DNA of 64,000 nt from Alteromonas marina (GCF_000808575.1 NZ_JWLW01000002.1:96151-160150), one strand, 5' to 3'. Shown: positions 1 through 9,727, counted from the first letter of the stretch. The notes: a model not told the origin generated them from the sequence alone. Translations and numbers: made by a program.

Positions 1-377
1 CCTGACTCTACAAGGATTGACTGAAGCTGCTCGCGTGTTGCGCTCGCGATCTGGTCAGCTGCAATTTTATCAAATGTCACAGCATCGCTGCCGTTCACTT
101 TGATAACTACAGACTGAAGAACACGTTTTGCACCACGGTTAACCTCTACCACTTCACCCGCTGCTGGGGCAGTGAATTTAACGCCAGGATTCTTTTTATC
201 TTCAAAAAGAACCTGACCTTTCTTCACTACATCGCCAACTTGGACGTGCATGGTAGGGCGCATACCCACATATTCTTCTCCCAGAATGGCAACGCGCGTT
301 GCAGCAGATGCATCAGCAATCTCCTGCTTTGGCGCTCCCTCAATTGGGAGGTCGAGACCTTTCTTGATTTTTATCAT
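1..377 (-). CDS. nqrA: Na+-translocating NADH:quinone reductase subunit A (N-terminal part)
   Basis: The minus-strand reading frame starts at ATG 377 with [14 protein letters not shown] and continues off the left edge, so only about the first 125 residues are present. The start, the lipoyl-like [19 protein letters not shown] stretch and the [15 protein letters not shown] stretch match NqrA, the cytoplasmic subunit of the Na+-NQR complex. This pump oxidises NADH, reduces ubiquinone and exports Na+. nqrA is normally first in nqrABCDEF, and the roughly 500 bp gene-free stretch to its right fits a promoter region. The fragment is intact as far as it can be read. Confidence 0.9.
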   Translation of the reverse strand, partial: MIKIKKGLDLPIEGAPKQEIADASAATRVAILGEEYVGMRPTMHVQVGDVVKKGQVLFEDKKNPGVKFTAPAAGEVVEVNRGAKRVLQSVVIKVNGSDAVTFDKIAADQIASATREQLQSILVES

Positions 378-820
378 ATGTAATCGCACTACTCTAATAG
401 AAATACCCTTTTGCATGACCGCAGAAAACCTGCCTGTCAGCATGCAAAAGCGCACTATTAACAGGTGTAGAACACCTTTTCGTTGTTGATTGATGGAACT
501 TGCTGCAATTGCTACGGTCAGCCTGTTATGAAGCCGTAACGCATAATTCCTTTTTGCGGACGCTTACTCGCCCTTTCTTTATAGACCACCAGCAGAAATT
601 CACACTTATTATTATTGTTGTGTTGCTGCAATCGCCACTGCCGTTTTGGTAGAGGCAGAAAAGACCCCTACTTAATTTCGGGATTTTAGCATTAACCCAT
701 ACGTTTGTGCCACGCTATTTCAAGATAAAGGCAAATTTTTCTACAATTTAATGTAAACCTTTGGTCTTATTCATTTACATTTTGCGAATCCATACGCCGT
801 ATCAACTTGTAATCAGGTAC
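378..820. other. intergenic region upstream of nqrA
   Basis: No convincing coding sequence was found here; the ORF on the plus strand at 250-489 is a shadow of nqrA plus noncoding sequence. The stretch is AT-rich toward 700-790 and probably holds the nqr promoter, but no operator could be named. Confidence 0.5.
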
Positions 821-850
821 AAAAAAGCCGTCAAATCAGACGGCTTTTGC
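821..850 (-). terminator. intrinsic terminator of fabV
   Basis: A 10-bp stem, AAAAGCCGTC (823-832) with GACGGCTTTT (839-848), closes a six-base loop. Read on the minus strand it is followed by a T-run. It lies about 40 bp after the fabV stop codon. Confidence 0.85.
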
Positions 851-889
851 GCATATAAGCATTAGGTTAATTAATGGTAAGTTTAGGTT

Positions 890-2068
890 TTACCAATTAA
901 CCATTGGGTCAACTTCACTGTCGTAATCAACGCTTGAAATGTCGAAACCGAACAGTTTTAAGAACTCATGGTTGTAACCTTTGTAGTCACTTAAGTCATG
1001 AAAGTTCTCTTGTGTCACTTGATCCCAAAGCGCCTTAATTTTTGCCTGTGTTGCATCGTTAGTCTCTTTTCCATCCATGCGATAGCGATTTGCTTCATCT
1101 AACGTTGGTGTATTGCCGAACAGGCACTGTGTGAACAAGCCGTGAATCTGCTCAATGCACCCTTCGTGGGTGCCTTCCTCTTTCATCACTTTGTAAATAA
1201 GTGAAATATACAGAGGCATTACAGGAATGGCTGAGCTTGCCTGCGTTACTAGTGCTTTCAACGAGCTCACATTGGCTTGCACAAGCAAATCACTGTTTTT
1301 ACCAATAATGGCTGCGGCAGCGCGATCTAGGTCTTCTTTCGCTTTACCAATCGTCGCCTGACCATAAATAGGCCATGTTAGTTCTTTACCGATATAGGTA
1401 TATGCGGTAGTTTTACAGCCCTCAGCAAGCACATCGGCTTCACGCAAAAAGTCCATCCAGCGTTCCCAATCTTCACCGCCCATCACTTTGATGGTGTTAA
1501 GGATTTCTTCGTCGTTGGCTGGCTCTAGCGATACTTCATGCACTTTGTCTTTATCAGTATCGTAGGTTTTCGTAGTGTACGCCTGCCCTACAGGCTTAAG
1601 CGTAGATTTATACGTCACGCCTGTTTCTGGGTCGGTTCTACGCGGGGATGCAAGGCTATAAATAACCAAATCAACCTTGCCCATTTCAGCTTTGATTTTT
1701 TCGATGGTTTCATTTTTGATTTCATCAGAAAACGCATCGCCATTAATAGTTTCTGCATACAAGCCTTTTGCTTTGGCTTTTTCGTGGAATGCAGCGGTGT
1801 TGTACCAACCGGCAGTACCCGTTTTGCGTTCCGTTGGTGCTTTTTCAAAACACACACCCAGCGTTTTAGCGCCATAGCCGAACGCAGAAGTAATGCGTGA
1901 TGCTAAGCCGTATCCCGTTGAGCTACCAATTACCAAAACATTTTTTGGGCCTTCGCCTAAGTCGCCTTTTGCTTCTACATAAGCAATTTGTTCGTCAACC
2001 GCCGTTGCACAGCCAACAGGGTGCGCGTTTGTACAAATGAAGCCTCTCACTTTAGGCTTGATAACCAT
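890..2068 (-). CDS. fabV: trans-2-enoyl-ACP/CoA reductase FabV
   Basis: The 392-residue protein matches FabV, the NADH-dependent enoyl reductase that completes each fatty acid elongation cycle and is naturally less sensitive to triclosan than FabI. The N-terminus MVIKPKVRGFICTNAHPVGC is characteristic, and a Rossmann motif VIGSSTGYGLASRI follows near residue 46. The family catalytic Tyr-x8-Lys is present in PIYGQATIGKAK. Length is normal for the family (about 400). It appears monocistronic, with a terminator downstream at 821-850. Confidence 0.95.
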   Translation of the reverse strand: MVIKPKVRGFICTNAHPVGCATAVDEQIAYVEAKGDLGEGPKNVLVIGSSTGYGLASRITSAFGYGAKTLGVCFEKAPTERKTGTAGWYNTAAFHEKAKAKGLYAETINGDAFSDEIKNETIEKIKAEMGKVDLVIYSLASPRRTDPETGVTYKSTLKPVGQAYTTKTYDTDKDKVHEVSLEPANDEEILNTIKVMGGEDWERWMDFLREADVLAEGCKTTAYTYIGKELTWPIYGQATIGKAKEDLDRAAAAIIGKNSDLLVQANVSSLKALVTQASSAIPVMPLYISLIYKVMKEEGTHEGCIEQIHGLFTQCLFGNTPTLDEANRYRMDGKETNDATQAKIKALWDQVTQENFHDLSDYKGYNHEFLKLFGFDISSVDYDSEVDPMVNW

Positions 2069-2330
2069 AATAATTTTCCTTATTTGAGCGTGGGGCTATT
2101 GTAATGCCGAAGCCACTGATAACAACTCGGAGCAGATGAAACCTAGCATATCGCAAACGCAAGGCGACACCAATGAAACAACGTGCCAAATTTAGTTTTA
2201 CTATGTATTTACGAGAAAAGAGAGAGAAGAAAACAGATAGGAGAAAGAAACATTAGGCCATATCGCTAAATTTAACGAAGTGCGGGCTAGTTTTTAAAAC
2301 GTTATGAACTATGAATAAGAAAAGATGGAA

Positions 2331-2358
2331 CACAGGTGTACAGAACTGCACACCTGTG
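2331..2358 (-). terminator. hairpin downstream of fklB
   Basis: A 9-bp perfect stem, CACAGGTGT with ACACCTGTG, closes a 10-nt loop 9 bp after the fklB stop codon. On the minus strand it is followed by a mixed, T-rich sequence rather than a clean T-run. It may be a weak terminator or an mRNA-stabilising 3' hairpin. Confidence 0.5.
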
Positions 2359-2367
2359 AACAACACA

Positions 2368-2988
2368 TTAACCTAGAACGTCTAGAAGCTCTACGTCAAA
2401 GATAAGCGTGCTGTATGGTGCAATAGCTGCGCCCGCACCTTGCTCACCGTAAGCAAGATCATGTGGCACGTATAAACGGTACTTAGCACCTACTTTCATA
2501 AGTTGAAGTGCTTCAGTCCAACCTTTAATAACGCCGCCTACTGGGAATTCAGCTGGCTGGCCGCGCTCGTAAGAGCTGTCAAAAGTGGTACCGTTGATAA
2601 GTGTACCGTGGTAGTGAACACGTACAGTGCTAGCCGCAACTGGCGTTTCACCGTCACCTTCAGTGATAACTTCGTACTGAAGACCAGATTCAGTAACGGT
2701 TACTTCGTCACGCTTCGCATTTTCTTCAAGGTACTTTGTGCCTTCTTCAATAACCGCTTTGCTCGCTTCTTCTTTAGCCGCTTGCATACGCTTGTGAATT
2801 TCGCCAAACGCATCACGTAGTGTGTCGTTATCAACCTGAGGCGCTTGACCTGCGAAGGCGTCTTTTAGGCCAGCTACAACAGCGTCAATCGCTAGTCCGT
2901 CAAACGGATTTGATTGTAATTGTTGACCCATTTGAAAACCAATGCCGTAACTTGCTTGGGTTTCTACTGTATTGAATGTATCAGTCAC
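2368..2988 (-). CDS. fklB: FKBP-type peptidyl-prolyl cis-trans isomerase, FklB/FKBP22
   Basis: The protein has an N-terminal helical dimerisation region (TFNTVETQASYGIGFQMGQQ) and a C-terminal FKBP domain containing VRVHYHGTLINGTTFDSS and LAYGEQGAGAAIAPYSTLIF. This is the FklB/Mip layout of dimeric proline isomerase-chaperones. I chose the GTG at 2988 as start: it has AGGAG five bases upstream and gives the usual N-terminus (V)TDTFNTVETQ, about 206 residues. The longer reading from 3024 adds an unlikely MYCICNLISG. No signal peptide is seen, so it is probably cytoplasmic. Confidence 0.92.
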   Translation of the reverse strand: MTDTFNTVETQASYGIGFQMGQQLQSNPFDGLAIDAVVAGLKDAFAGQAPQVDNDTLRDAFGEIHKRMQAAKEEASKAVIEEGTKYLEENAKRDEVTVTESGLQYEVITEGDGETPVAASTVRVHYHGTLINGTTFDSSYERGQPAEFPVGGVIKGWTEALQLMKVGAKYRLYVPHDLAYGEQGAGAAIAPYSTLIFDVELLDVLG

Positions 2989-3221
2989 AAGAACTCCTGA
3001 AATTAAATTACAAATGCAGTACAAATTTCAAACAAAACGCATGTCGCGAGAATGTTTCTGCATTTTCCGGTGCAAGAGTGTATCACACCACAAAATATCT
3101 TGCTTTGAGCAATGTTAACTGGGGTGCAAAAGTATCAAAATGTTGTAAATTATAACCGAAAGTGGTTAGACAAGTCGCAAAGGACACAGTATGGTTAAGG
3201 CCATATATTTAGGAGGATAGC

Positions 3222-5843
3222 ATGCAAACACACTACGATGCTGAACTGAAAGATACCGTTCGATACCTAGGTAAGACCCTTGGTGAAACAATCAAAAATC
3301 AATTGGGTCAAGAGTGGCTAGACCGTATTGAAAAGATTCGTAAAGGCGGCCGAGCTTCTTATCAGGGCGACGCTACCTGTAGCGAAGAACTGAAAGAAAC
3401 TTTCAAAACAATGTCTGACAGCGATTTGCTTACTGTTGGCCGTGCATTCGCACAATTCTTGAATTTGGGCAACATTGCTGAGCAAGAATACAATGCGGCA
3501 ATGAATGTTGATGCATCGATAGATGCACTGTTCAAACACCTAGATAAAGCTGAATTAACAGCTGAAAAAGTGCAGGATGCGGTTGCAAAACTGAACATCG
3601 ATCTTGTACTGACCGCGCACCCTACTGAAGTTACGCGCCGTACACTTATCCACAAACATAAAGAATTGGCGAACTGCCTTCAGGCCATTCACCAAGAATC
3701 GCTTAATGACGTTGAGCGTAAAAAAATTGAAACCCGCATTGCCGACCTTATTGCACAGGCTTGGCACACTGAAGAAATTCGTTCTGTACGCCCTACACCT
3801 GTTGATGAGGCGCGCTGGGGCTTCTCGGTTATTGAAAACTCATTGTGGGAAGCGGTACCTGATTTCATGCGCGAGCTTGACGGCCGTTTAAATGAAGATT
3901 ATGAGGTTTCACTGCCGCTAGATGCTTCTCCTGTTCAATTTAGTTCTTGGATGGGCGGCGACAGAGACGGTAACCCATTTGTAACGTCAAAAGTGACTGA
4001 GCAAGTACTCTTACTTGCCAGAAAGCGTGCAGCCAAACTTTTCGCTATTGATCTTGATCGCTTACAAGTTGAGCTTTCAATGTACGACTGCAACGACGCG
4101 TTACGCGAAAAAGTCGGCGACGCCAACGAGCCATACCGCGCCCTTCTTCGTCCACTCGTTGACAAGTTCATCGCAACCCGCGATGGCATTAGCGACTACT
4201 TAGCAGGTAAGAACCCAGATACTTCAAACTGGATAGAAAGCGACGATGAGCTAATCGAGCCGTTAATGCTTTGCTACCAGTCATTGTTAGACTGCGGTAT
4301 GCAGGTCGTGGCAAACGGACTGTTACTAGACACTATTCGCCGTGCTCGAGTATTCGGTATTCACCTTCTGCGCCTTGATGTACGTCAGGACTCTGAGCGT
4401 CACGCAGACGTCTTTAGCGAACTCACTCGCTATCTTGGTCTTGGTGATTATGCTCAGTGGAGCGAAGCCGACAAGCAAGCTTTCTTATTACGCGAGCTTG
4501 GCTCAAAACGCCCGCTTTTCCCTGCGCAATGGGACGCGTCTGACGACGTGAAAGAAGTGCTTGATACCTGTAAAGTAATTGCGAAGCACAGCAAGCACGG
4601 CTTTGGTATTTATATCATCTCTATGGCCAGTGAGCCGTCAGATGTCATGGCCGTACAGCTTCTACTTCAAGAAAGTGGTGTAGATTGGCCTATGCCAGTG
4701 GCACCATTGTTCGAAACGCTAGACGATTTGAACAACTCACCTGACGTAATGCGTAAATTGTTGTCTATCGACTGGTATCGCGGTTACGTGAAGGGCCGTC
4801 AATTCGTTATGATCGGTTACTCTGATTCAGCGAAAGACGCTGGTGCATTGGCTGCTGGCTGGGCACAGTATCAGTCGCAAGAAGCATTGGTTGCCATTGC
4901 TGATGAGTTTGACGTAAGCCTGACCCTATTCCACGGACGTGGCGGTACAATTGGCCGCGGTGGATTGCCAGCACACGCGGCTATTTACTCACAACCTCCT
5001 GGCTCACTAGAAGGCGGTTTCCGCGTAACAGAACAAGGCGAAACTATTCGCTATAAATTCGGTATGCCTAAGCTGGCTAAACGCAGCTTGGGTATTTACG
5101 CTAGCGCTATAATTGAAGCCATGTTATTCCCGCCTCCGGCACCAAAAGAAGAGTGGCGAGAGCTTATAACTGCAATGGCAGCCCAAGGTCGCGACAACTA
5201 CCGTGCAACCGTGCGTCACGATAAAGAATTCGTACCTTACTTCCGTGTAGCAACGCCAGAGCAAGAATTAGGCAAACTCCCACTAGGTAGCCGACCTGCG
5301 AAGCGTAAGCCTCAAGGCGGTATTGAGAGCCTACGTGCGATTCCATGGATATTTGCTTGGGCACAAACCCGTTTGGTACTGCCAAGCTGGCTAGGCGTTA
5401 TGCGTGCTATTGATAGCGTGAAGACCCCTGAGAATGAGAAAGTCGTTAACGAGATGTTCAGCGAATGGCCATTCTACCGTTCACGTCTTTCTATGCTAGA
5501 CATGGTGTTCCATAAAGCTGACCCACGTATTAGCGAAGCTTATGACGAGCGCTTGGTACCAAAAGAGCTTAAACACTTTGGTGAAGCATTACGTAGCGAG
5601 CTTAAAGAAAGCATCTCGTCACTCTTGGCTATCACAGGCGATGACGACATTATGAAGAACGACCCGCAGGGTAAAGAGTCGATGGAGATCCGTGCAGGAT
5701 ACCTTCAGCCACTTCATTACCTGCAAATTGAGCTTCTAGATCGTATCCGTAAAGCCGGTGACGATGCACAGAACACCAGCCTAGAACGCGCCATGATGGT
5801 AACCATTGCAGGTATTGCAATTGGGATGCGTAACACAGGTTAA
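3222..5843 (+). CDS. ppc: phosphoenolpyruvate carboxylase
   Basis: This 873-residue enzyme carboxylates PEP to oxaloacetate, the main anaplerotic entry to the TCA cycle. Diagnostic motifs are LVLTAHPTEVTRRTL (catalytic His, near 130), GGDRDGNPFVT (near 245), FHGRGGTIGRGG (near 570) and the C-terminal MRNTG that forms part of the allosteric site. The length is close to the E. coli enzyme (883). A strong AGGAGG lies about 6 bp before the ATG. The gene is followed by a clear terminator, so it is probably monocistronic. Confidence 0.98.
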   Translation: MQTHYDAELKDTVRYLGKTLGETIKNQLGQEWLDRIEKIRKGGRASYQGDATCSEELKETFKTMSDSDLLTVGRAFAQFLNLGNIAEQEYNAAMNVDASIDALFKHLDKAELTAEKVQDAVAKLNIDLVLTAHPTEVTRRTLIHKHKELANCLQAIHQESLNDVERKKIETRIADLIAQAWHTEEIRSVRPTPVDEARWGFSVIENSLWEAVPDFMRELDGRLNEDYEVSLPLDASPVQFSSWMGGDRDGNPFVTSKVTEQVLLLARKRAAKLFAIDLDRLQVELSMYDCNDALREKVGDANEPYRALLRPLVDKFIATRDGISDYLAGKNPDTSNWIESDDELIEPLMLCYQSLLDCGMQVVANGLLLDTIRRARVFGIHLLRLDVRQDSERHADVFSELTRYLGLGDYAQWSEADKQAFLLRELGSKRPLFPAQWDASDDVKEVLDTCKVIAKHSKHGFGIYIISMASEPSDVMAVQLLLQESGVDWPMPVAPLFETLDDLNNSPDVMRKLLSIDWYRGYVKGRQFVMIGYSDSAKDAGALAAGWAQYQSQEALVAIADEFDVSLTLFHGRGGTIGRGGLPAHAAIYSQPPGSLEGGFRVTEQGETIRYKFGMPKLAKRSLGIYASAIIEAMLFPPPAPKEEWRELITAMAAQGRDNYRATVRHDKEFVPYFRVATPEQELGKLPLGSRPAKRKPQGGIESLRAIPWIFAWAQTRLVLPSWLGVMRAIDSVKTPENEKVVNEMFSEWPFYRSRLSMLDMVFHKADPRISEAYDERLVPKELKHFGEALRSELKESISSLLAITGDDDIMKNDPQGKESMEIRAGYLQPLHYLQIELLDRIRKAGDDAQNTSLERAMMVTIAGIAIGMRNTG

Positions 5844-5864
5844 CTCGCTAAATTTATGAAAAAT

Positions 5865-5899
5865 AAAAGCCCGCTGCGGGGTACGTAGCGGGCTTTTTT
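5865..5899 (+). terminator. intrinsic terminator of ppc
   Basis: The stem AGCCCGCT (5868-5875) with AGCGGGCT (5887-5894) is followed by a T-run, 22 bp after the ppc stop codon. Confidence 0.92.
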
Positions 5900-6010
5900 G
5901 TGCTTATACCAGTCCGAATTTAGTACAGAAGTTTTAATTTCACTAGTTAGTAATACCAAATACGCATATTATTAATCACGCGGCTTCTATCATATTTTAA
6001 AGGAATAAAA

Positions 6011-6814
6011 ATGCGTATATCTCTACTGTTATTATTCGTTGCGCTGTTCTCGATCAATAGCCACTCCATCGCCGGTACACTGGAACTACCTACTGGATTA
6101 TGGGAAGGCATTAGTGAAGATGATATGACTTTCCGTCTACTTCAAATAAATGAAAGTGGCGAACACCACTTTTATGAAGTAGCTATCGCTGGGGGCTTAA
6201 AAAGAGTTCGCCGCACTCCATTCACTAATGACGACATTAGTTGTGTAGAGAATAGATGCACTATTAAAACAGTCATTGAAGGCGACGTGACGCGCGCAAT
6301 CACTGTGTCGCCTTATCTGGATACAGGTCTCAATGTACTGGAGTCGAGCTATAGAGGTGAAGAGCATTATATTTCTGAAACGTATCAACTTATAAGGCAA
6401 GACGCAAAATCAACACCACGTAAGTTTGTCGAAAACCGTAAACAGATAATACTTGATGCAGAACAGCGTGATACTCCCCCTCCCTTTGGTACATGGATTG
6501 GTGTGATGCACTATTTAGAAAGGCCAGAGCTTGCATTGCTAGAATTAAACGAAAACGAACCTGGTTCTCTTCGCGTTTACAGAAAAGGGGAAAAGGCGTT
6601 TAGTGAACTACAATCACTATTTTCTGCCGACGAGATAAGTATAGATGAGCGAATCATCGAGATTGATGGGTCACATACAACGTTCGCATCGAAGATAATC
6701 CTGTTCGTTGAAACTGACTACAGAATTTCTGGATACACCTATGCAGTTCACAAGGGCTATCCAATGGCGCTAAGTAAAATAACACTGCACCGAATAGAGC
6801 CATCTCAGCCGTAG
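6011..6814 (+). CDS. hypothetical secreted protein
   Basis: 267 residues starting with a Sec-type signal peptide (MRISLLLLFVALFSINSHSIAG). I do not recognise a family. The body looks like two similar lipocalin-like or beta-rich halves, each opening with a P-x-G-x-W motif (LPTGLWEGI near residue 26 and PPFGTWIGV near 157), which suggests an internal duplication. There is one possible disulfide pair (SCVENRC). The stop codon touches the start of the repeat block that separates it from mdh. Confidence 0.75.
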   Translation: MRISLLLLFVALFSINSHSIAGTLELPTGLWEGISEDDMTFRLLQINESGEHHFYEVAIAGGLKRVRRTPFTNDDISCVENRCTIKTVIEGDVTRAITVSPYLDTGLNVLESSYRGEEHYISETYQLIRQDAKSTPRKFVENRKQIILDAEQRDTPPPFGTWIGVMHYLERPELALLELNENEPGSLRVYRKGEKAFSELQSLFSADEISIDERIIEIDGSHTTFASKIILFVETDYRISGYTYAVHKGYPMALSKITLHRIEPSQP

Positions 6815-7133
6815 TAACAGACTGCTCTTTTCTAAAAAACTTAAGTGATTAGGCTATTAGGGCGCTCGGAGTTGACGGGGCTTTGATAAGTAGGCTCTCC
6901 TGTGCCAAGGATGCCGTGGCAAAGCCTACAAAGACGCAACAAAAAAGGCTGGATACGTAAGGTCGTAACAGACTGCTCTTTTCAAAAAACTTAAGTGATT
7001 AGGCTATTGGGGCGTTTGGAGTTGGCGGGGCTTTGATAAGTAGGCTCTCCACCGCATGGATGCGGTGGCGAAGCCTACAGGGAAGTATTCACGGCGTGCC
7101 TACGTTCAAAGGCCCGCCAATGACACTCACCGA
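6814..7133. repeat. tandem 151-bp repeat between the secreted protein gene and mdh
   Basis: The sequence starting GTAACAGACTGCTCTTTT at 6814 recurs at 6965 with few changes for about 115 bp, giving a 151-bp period. Each copy contains AGTAGGCTCTCC and a GGATG hairpin enclosed by GTAGGCT/AGCCTAC. The first copy has a degenerate inner hairpin (TGCCA...TGGCA); the second has a perfect one (ACCGCAT-GG-ATGCGGT, 7051-7066). No coding potential is supported. Confidence 0.9.
7022..7120. repeat. variable-arm hairpin element, copy E1 (mdh 3' region)
   Basis: The left arm 7022-7045 (TTGGCGGG...GTAGGC) and right arm 7098-7120 (GCCTAC...CCCGCCAA) are inverted repeats with a few mismatches. They enclose a 52-nt core that carries a GGATG hairpin and ends TTCACGGCGT. 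The core resembles those at 51651-51702 and 62431-62482 although the arms differ. The right arm ends 13 bp before the mdh stop codon, so the element would be the 3' end of the mdh transcript. Confidence 0.85.
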
Positions 7134-8072
7134 TTAGCCGTTTACGAAGTCTACGCCTAGCTTGATGTCGCCACGTAGGCCTTCAAGCATGTCGTTTTTC
7201 GCTTTTTCTTCGAATGCGCTTAGCTCGCCGTATGGCAAGATTTCTTCAACACCGTTTGCGCCAAGACGTACAGGGTGTGCAAAGAATGCTGCGTCGTCGC
7301 TGTCGTCAGTTTGTACATAAGTGTACTCAACAACGTTCTCGCCTTGCATTGCTGCAACAAGAGATAGACAGAAACGTGCCGCTGCTTGACCCATTGATAG
7401 GGTTGCAGAACCGCCGCCCGCTTTAGCTTCAACCACTTCAGTACCCGCGTTTTGGATACGAGTAGTTAGGCTAGCAACTTCTTCGTCTGTGAACTCTACG
7501 CCTTCAACTTGTGAAAGTAGAGGAAGGATAGTTGTACCAGAGTGACCGCCGATTACCGGTACGTGCACAGAAGATACGTCTACACCTTTAAGTTCAGCAA
7601 CAAAGGTTTCAGCACGGATAACGTCTAGTGTCGTTACACCGAAAAGCTTGTTCTTGTCGTAAACGCCTTTTGCTTTTAGCGTTTCAGCTGCAATAGCAAC
7701 AGTAGTGTTAACTGGGTTAGTGATGATACCAACACACGCGTTCGGGCAGTTATCAGCTACACCTTCGATTAGGTTTTTAACAATGCCGGCGTTGATGTTG
7801 AACAGATCAGAACGATCCATACCTGGCTTACGAGGCATACCCGCTGGAATTAGAACAACGTCTGCTCCAGTTAGTGCATCAGCTAGGTCATCTTTACCGT
7901 GACCGGTTACTTTTACCGCAGTGGGGATGTGGCTCAAATCAACGGCAACACCAGGAACAACTGGCGCTACGTCGTAAAGCGCTAAATCTGAACCTGCTGG
8001 CAATTGTGTTTTCAACAACAAAGACAGCGCCTGACCAATACCACCGGCAGCACCTAACACGGCTACTTTCAT
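7134..8072 (-). CDS. mdh: malate dehydrogenase
   Basis: This 312-residue NAD-dependent enzyme converts malate to oxaloacetate in the TCA cycle. It has the N-terminal Rossmann motif [17 protein letters not shown], the substrate loop [14 protein letters not shown] with its arginines, and the catalytic His in [13 protein letters not shown]. It starts at an ATG with AGGAG upstream and is divergent from argR, the same arrangement as in E. coli. It ends next to repeat element E1, with no classical T-run terminator. Confidence 0.98.
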   Translation of the reverse strand: MKVAVLGAAGGIGQALSLLLKTQLPAGSDLALYDVAPVVPGVAVDLSHIPTAVKVTGHGKDDLADALTGADVVLIPAGMPRKPGMDRSDLFNINAGIVKNLIEGVADNCPNACVGIITNPVNTTVAIAAETLKAKGVYDKNKLFGVTTLDVIRAETFVAELKGVDVSSVHVPVIGGHSGTTILPLLSQVEGVEFTDEEVASLTTRIQNAGTEVVEAKAGGGSATLSMGQAAARFCLSLVAAMQGENVVEYTYVQTDDSDDAAFFAHPVRLGANGVEEILPYGELSAFEEKAKNDMLEGLRGDIKLGVDFVNG

Positions 8073-8204
8073 ACCATTTCTCCTATGGGATTACTTCACG
8101 TATTTAAACGGAACGTCACACTAATGCAACGCGGGGGAAAACTCAATCACCGGATCGTCTTATTAACGTTATTTATGGCGATTTTATCTCGATATTCATT
8201 ATCA

Positions 8205-8218
8205 TGAATGATTATGCA
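8205..8218. promoter_or_regulatory. possible ARG box in the mdh-argR intergenic region
   Basis: TGAATGATTATGCA resembles the ArgR operator consensus (TGAAT-N4-ATTCA), and ATTCATTATCATGAAT immediately upstream could form a second, imperfect half. Placement about 90 bp before argR fits autoregulation. The match is imperfect and rests on the motif alone. Confidence 0.45.
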
Positions 8219-8308
8219 AAGAAATTGCGCAAAGTCTACCTGTACGGCACAATATACGCATACTAAATATAATTCCTAACGATAATCCTTAAAAAGAAAA
8301 GAGCGCTA

Positions 8309-8773
8309 ATGGCAAACGCAAAACAAGAGCAACTCATCAAAGCTTTTAAAGAAATTCTTAAAGCAGAAAGTTATGGTTCGCAAGGCGAGATTGTTGATGC
8401 TTTAAAAGCACAAGGTTTCGACAACATCAGCCAATCTAAAATCTCTAGAATGCTAAGCAAATTCGGCGCGGTACGCACGCGAAATGCCCGAGGTGATATG
8501 GTGTATTGCTTGCCTCCAGAGCTAGGTATGCCTACGGCTAAAAGCCCTCTTAAACAGCTGGTACTGGATATCGTTCACAACAATGTAATGGTAATCATAA
8601 GAACCAGCCCTGGTGCTGCGCAGCTTATTGCGCGCTTGCTTGACTCATTGAGTAAAAAGGACGGGGTTTTGGGCACCATTGCAGGTGACGACACTATTTT
8701 CATCGCGCCAGCGGATGTAACAAGAATTGAAGAGCTAAGGCAACGCGTTGAAGATTTATTCGAAAATGTCTAG
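8309..8773 (+). CDS. argR: arginine repressor ArgR
   Basis: At 154 residues this is the standard ArgR length. The N-terminal winged helix includes [19 protein letters not shown], and the C-terminal arginine-binding/hexamerisation domain has [11 protein letters not shown]. ArgR with bound L-arginine represses arginine biosynthesis genes. It is divergent from mdh, as in enterobacteria. Confidence 0.97.
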   Translation: MANAKQEQLIKAFKEILKAESYGSQGEIVDALKAQGFDNISQSKISRMLSKFGAVRTRNARGDMVYCLPPELGMPTAKSPLKQLVLDIVHNNVMVIIRTSPGAAQLIARLLDSLSKKDGVLGTIAGDDTIFIAPADVTRIEELRQRVEDLFENV

Positions 8774-8807
8774 GTAGTTCGTCAAGAACTCGGTAACCGA
8801 AAACAAG

Positions 8808-8833
8808 AAACCGCATACATGATGCGGTTTCCA
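8808..8833. terminator. hairpin between convergent argR and the DJ-1/PfpI gene
   Basis: The 9-bp perfect stem AAACCGCAT (8808-8816) with ATGCGGTTT (8822-8830) closes a 5-nt loop. It lies between two converging genes and could end transcription from both sides, though the T-runs are short. Confidence 0.6.
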
Positions 8834-8857
8834 ACTAGCTCCTAAGCGAATGCTTCC

Positions 8858-9541
8858 TTAAGACAGTAATTTGATAAGCGCATCTGCAGTTGGGCGTGAT
8901 GACGGTGGGTTCTGTCCTGTCACCAGTAAACCATCAGTACACACTTTTACGGCGAAATCGTCTGCACTTTCATATTTACCGCCCTTTTTCACTAGCTCGT
9001 CTTCAACTAGGTATGGAACAACATCGGTAAGCTCCATTGCTGCTTCTTCGCTATTGGAGAAGCCTGTCACAGCTTTTCCGTCCACCAAGTACTTGCCATC
9101 TGGAGTTTTCACATCTTTAAGCACAATTGGCGCATGACACACGGCACCAACAGGTTTGTTTGCCGCAATTGTGTCTTCAATAAGTTTGATTGAGTGAGCG
9201 TTATCTGACAGATCCCACAAAGGACCATGACCACCTGGATAGAATATGGCGTCGAACTCATCTGCGCGTACATCTTCAAGCGGTATAGTTGAGGCAACGG
9301 CGCTACGCGCTACCTCATCTTTTGTGTACCGGATAGCGTCATCTGTCATGGCGTCATCCGTCAAACTGTTGGGGTCAATAGGCACCTGTCCCCCCATAGG
9401 CGAAGTTAGCGTTAAGGTGTAGCCTGCATCTTTAAACGCATAGTAAGGTGCGGCAAACTCCTCTAGCCACATACCGGTTTTCTTGCCCGTATCGCCCATT
9501 AGCTCATGTGATGTCATTACCATTAATACATGTTTGGACAT
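8858..9541 (-). CDS. DJ-1/PfpI (Hsp31-like) family protein
   Basis: A 227-residue class I glutamine-amidotransferase-like fold protein. The nucleophile elbow AVCHAP carries the conserved Cys. The N-terminus (VLMVMTSHE, GMWLEEFAAPYYAFKDAGY) supplies the Glu and surface motifs of the Hsp31-like subgroup, and FYPGGHGPLWDL is also typical. Family members act as glyoxalase III/deglycase or chaperones; which applies here cannot be told. No signal peptide. ATG 9541 has GGAGG directly upstream. Confidence 0.88.
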   Translation of the reverse strand: MSKHVLMVMTSHELMGDTGKKTGMWLEEFAAPYYAFKDAGYTLTLTSPMGGQVPIDPNSLTDDAMTDDAIRYTKDEVARSAVASTIPLEDVRADEFDAIFYPGGHGPLWDLSDNAHSIKLIEDTIAANKPVGAVCHAPIVLKDVKTPDGKYLVDGKAVTGFSNSEEAAMELTDVVPYLVEDELVKKGGKYESADDFAVKVCTDGLLVTGQNPPSSRPTADALIKLLS

Positions 9542-9660
9542 TATTCCTCCTTGCTTGGTTATTTAAATCTCGTGCAAGTTGGTTCGCATAAAGAGAAGCG
9601 TTAGATCAGTTTTTGGGAAAATCTTAATAAATTGAAAAGCGGAGTTATTGAATTTTAGGC

Positions 9661-9697
9661 ATAAAAAAGTGCCACCCCCGATTAAGGAAAGTGGCAC
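9661..9697 (-). terminator. intrinsic terminator of the TonB receptor gene
   Basis: The stem GTGCCAC (9669-9675) with GTGGCAC (9691-9697), read on the minus strand, is followed by six T residues. It lies about 30 bp beyond the receptor stop codon. Confidence 0.85.
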
Positions 9698-9727
9698 CTA
9701 ACACTACAATTGGTTCACACCATTGGA

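Noticed and set aside
1538..1900. 120-residue plus-strand ORF opposite fabV
   Set aside because: It is antisense to the well-supported fabV gene, Phe/Cys-rich with no domain, and so a shadow ORF.
7022..7120. CRISPR-like array for the repeated hairpins
   Set aside because: The repeats are not regularly spaced, occur as single or double copies at gene ends, and no cas gene is present.
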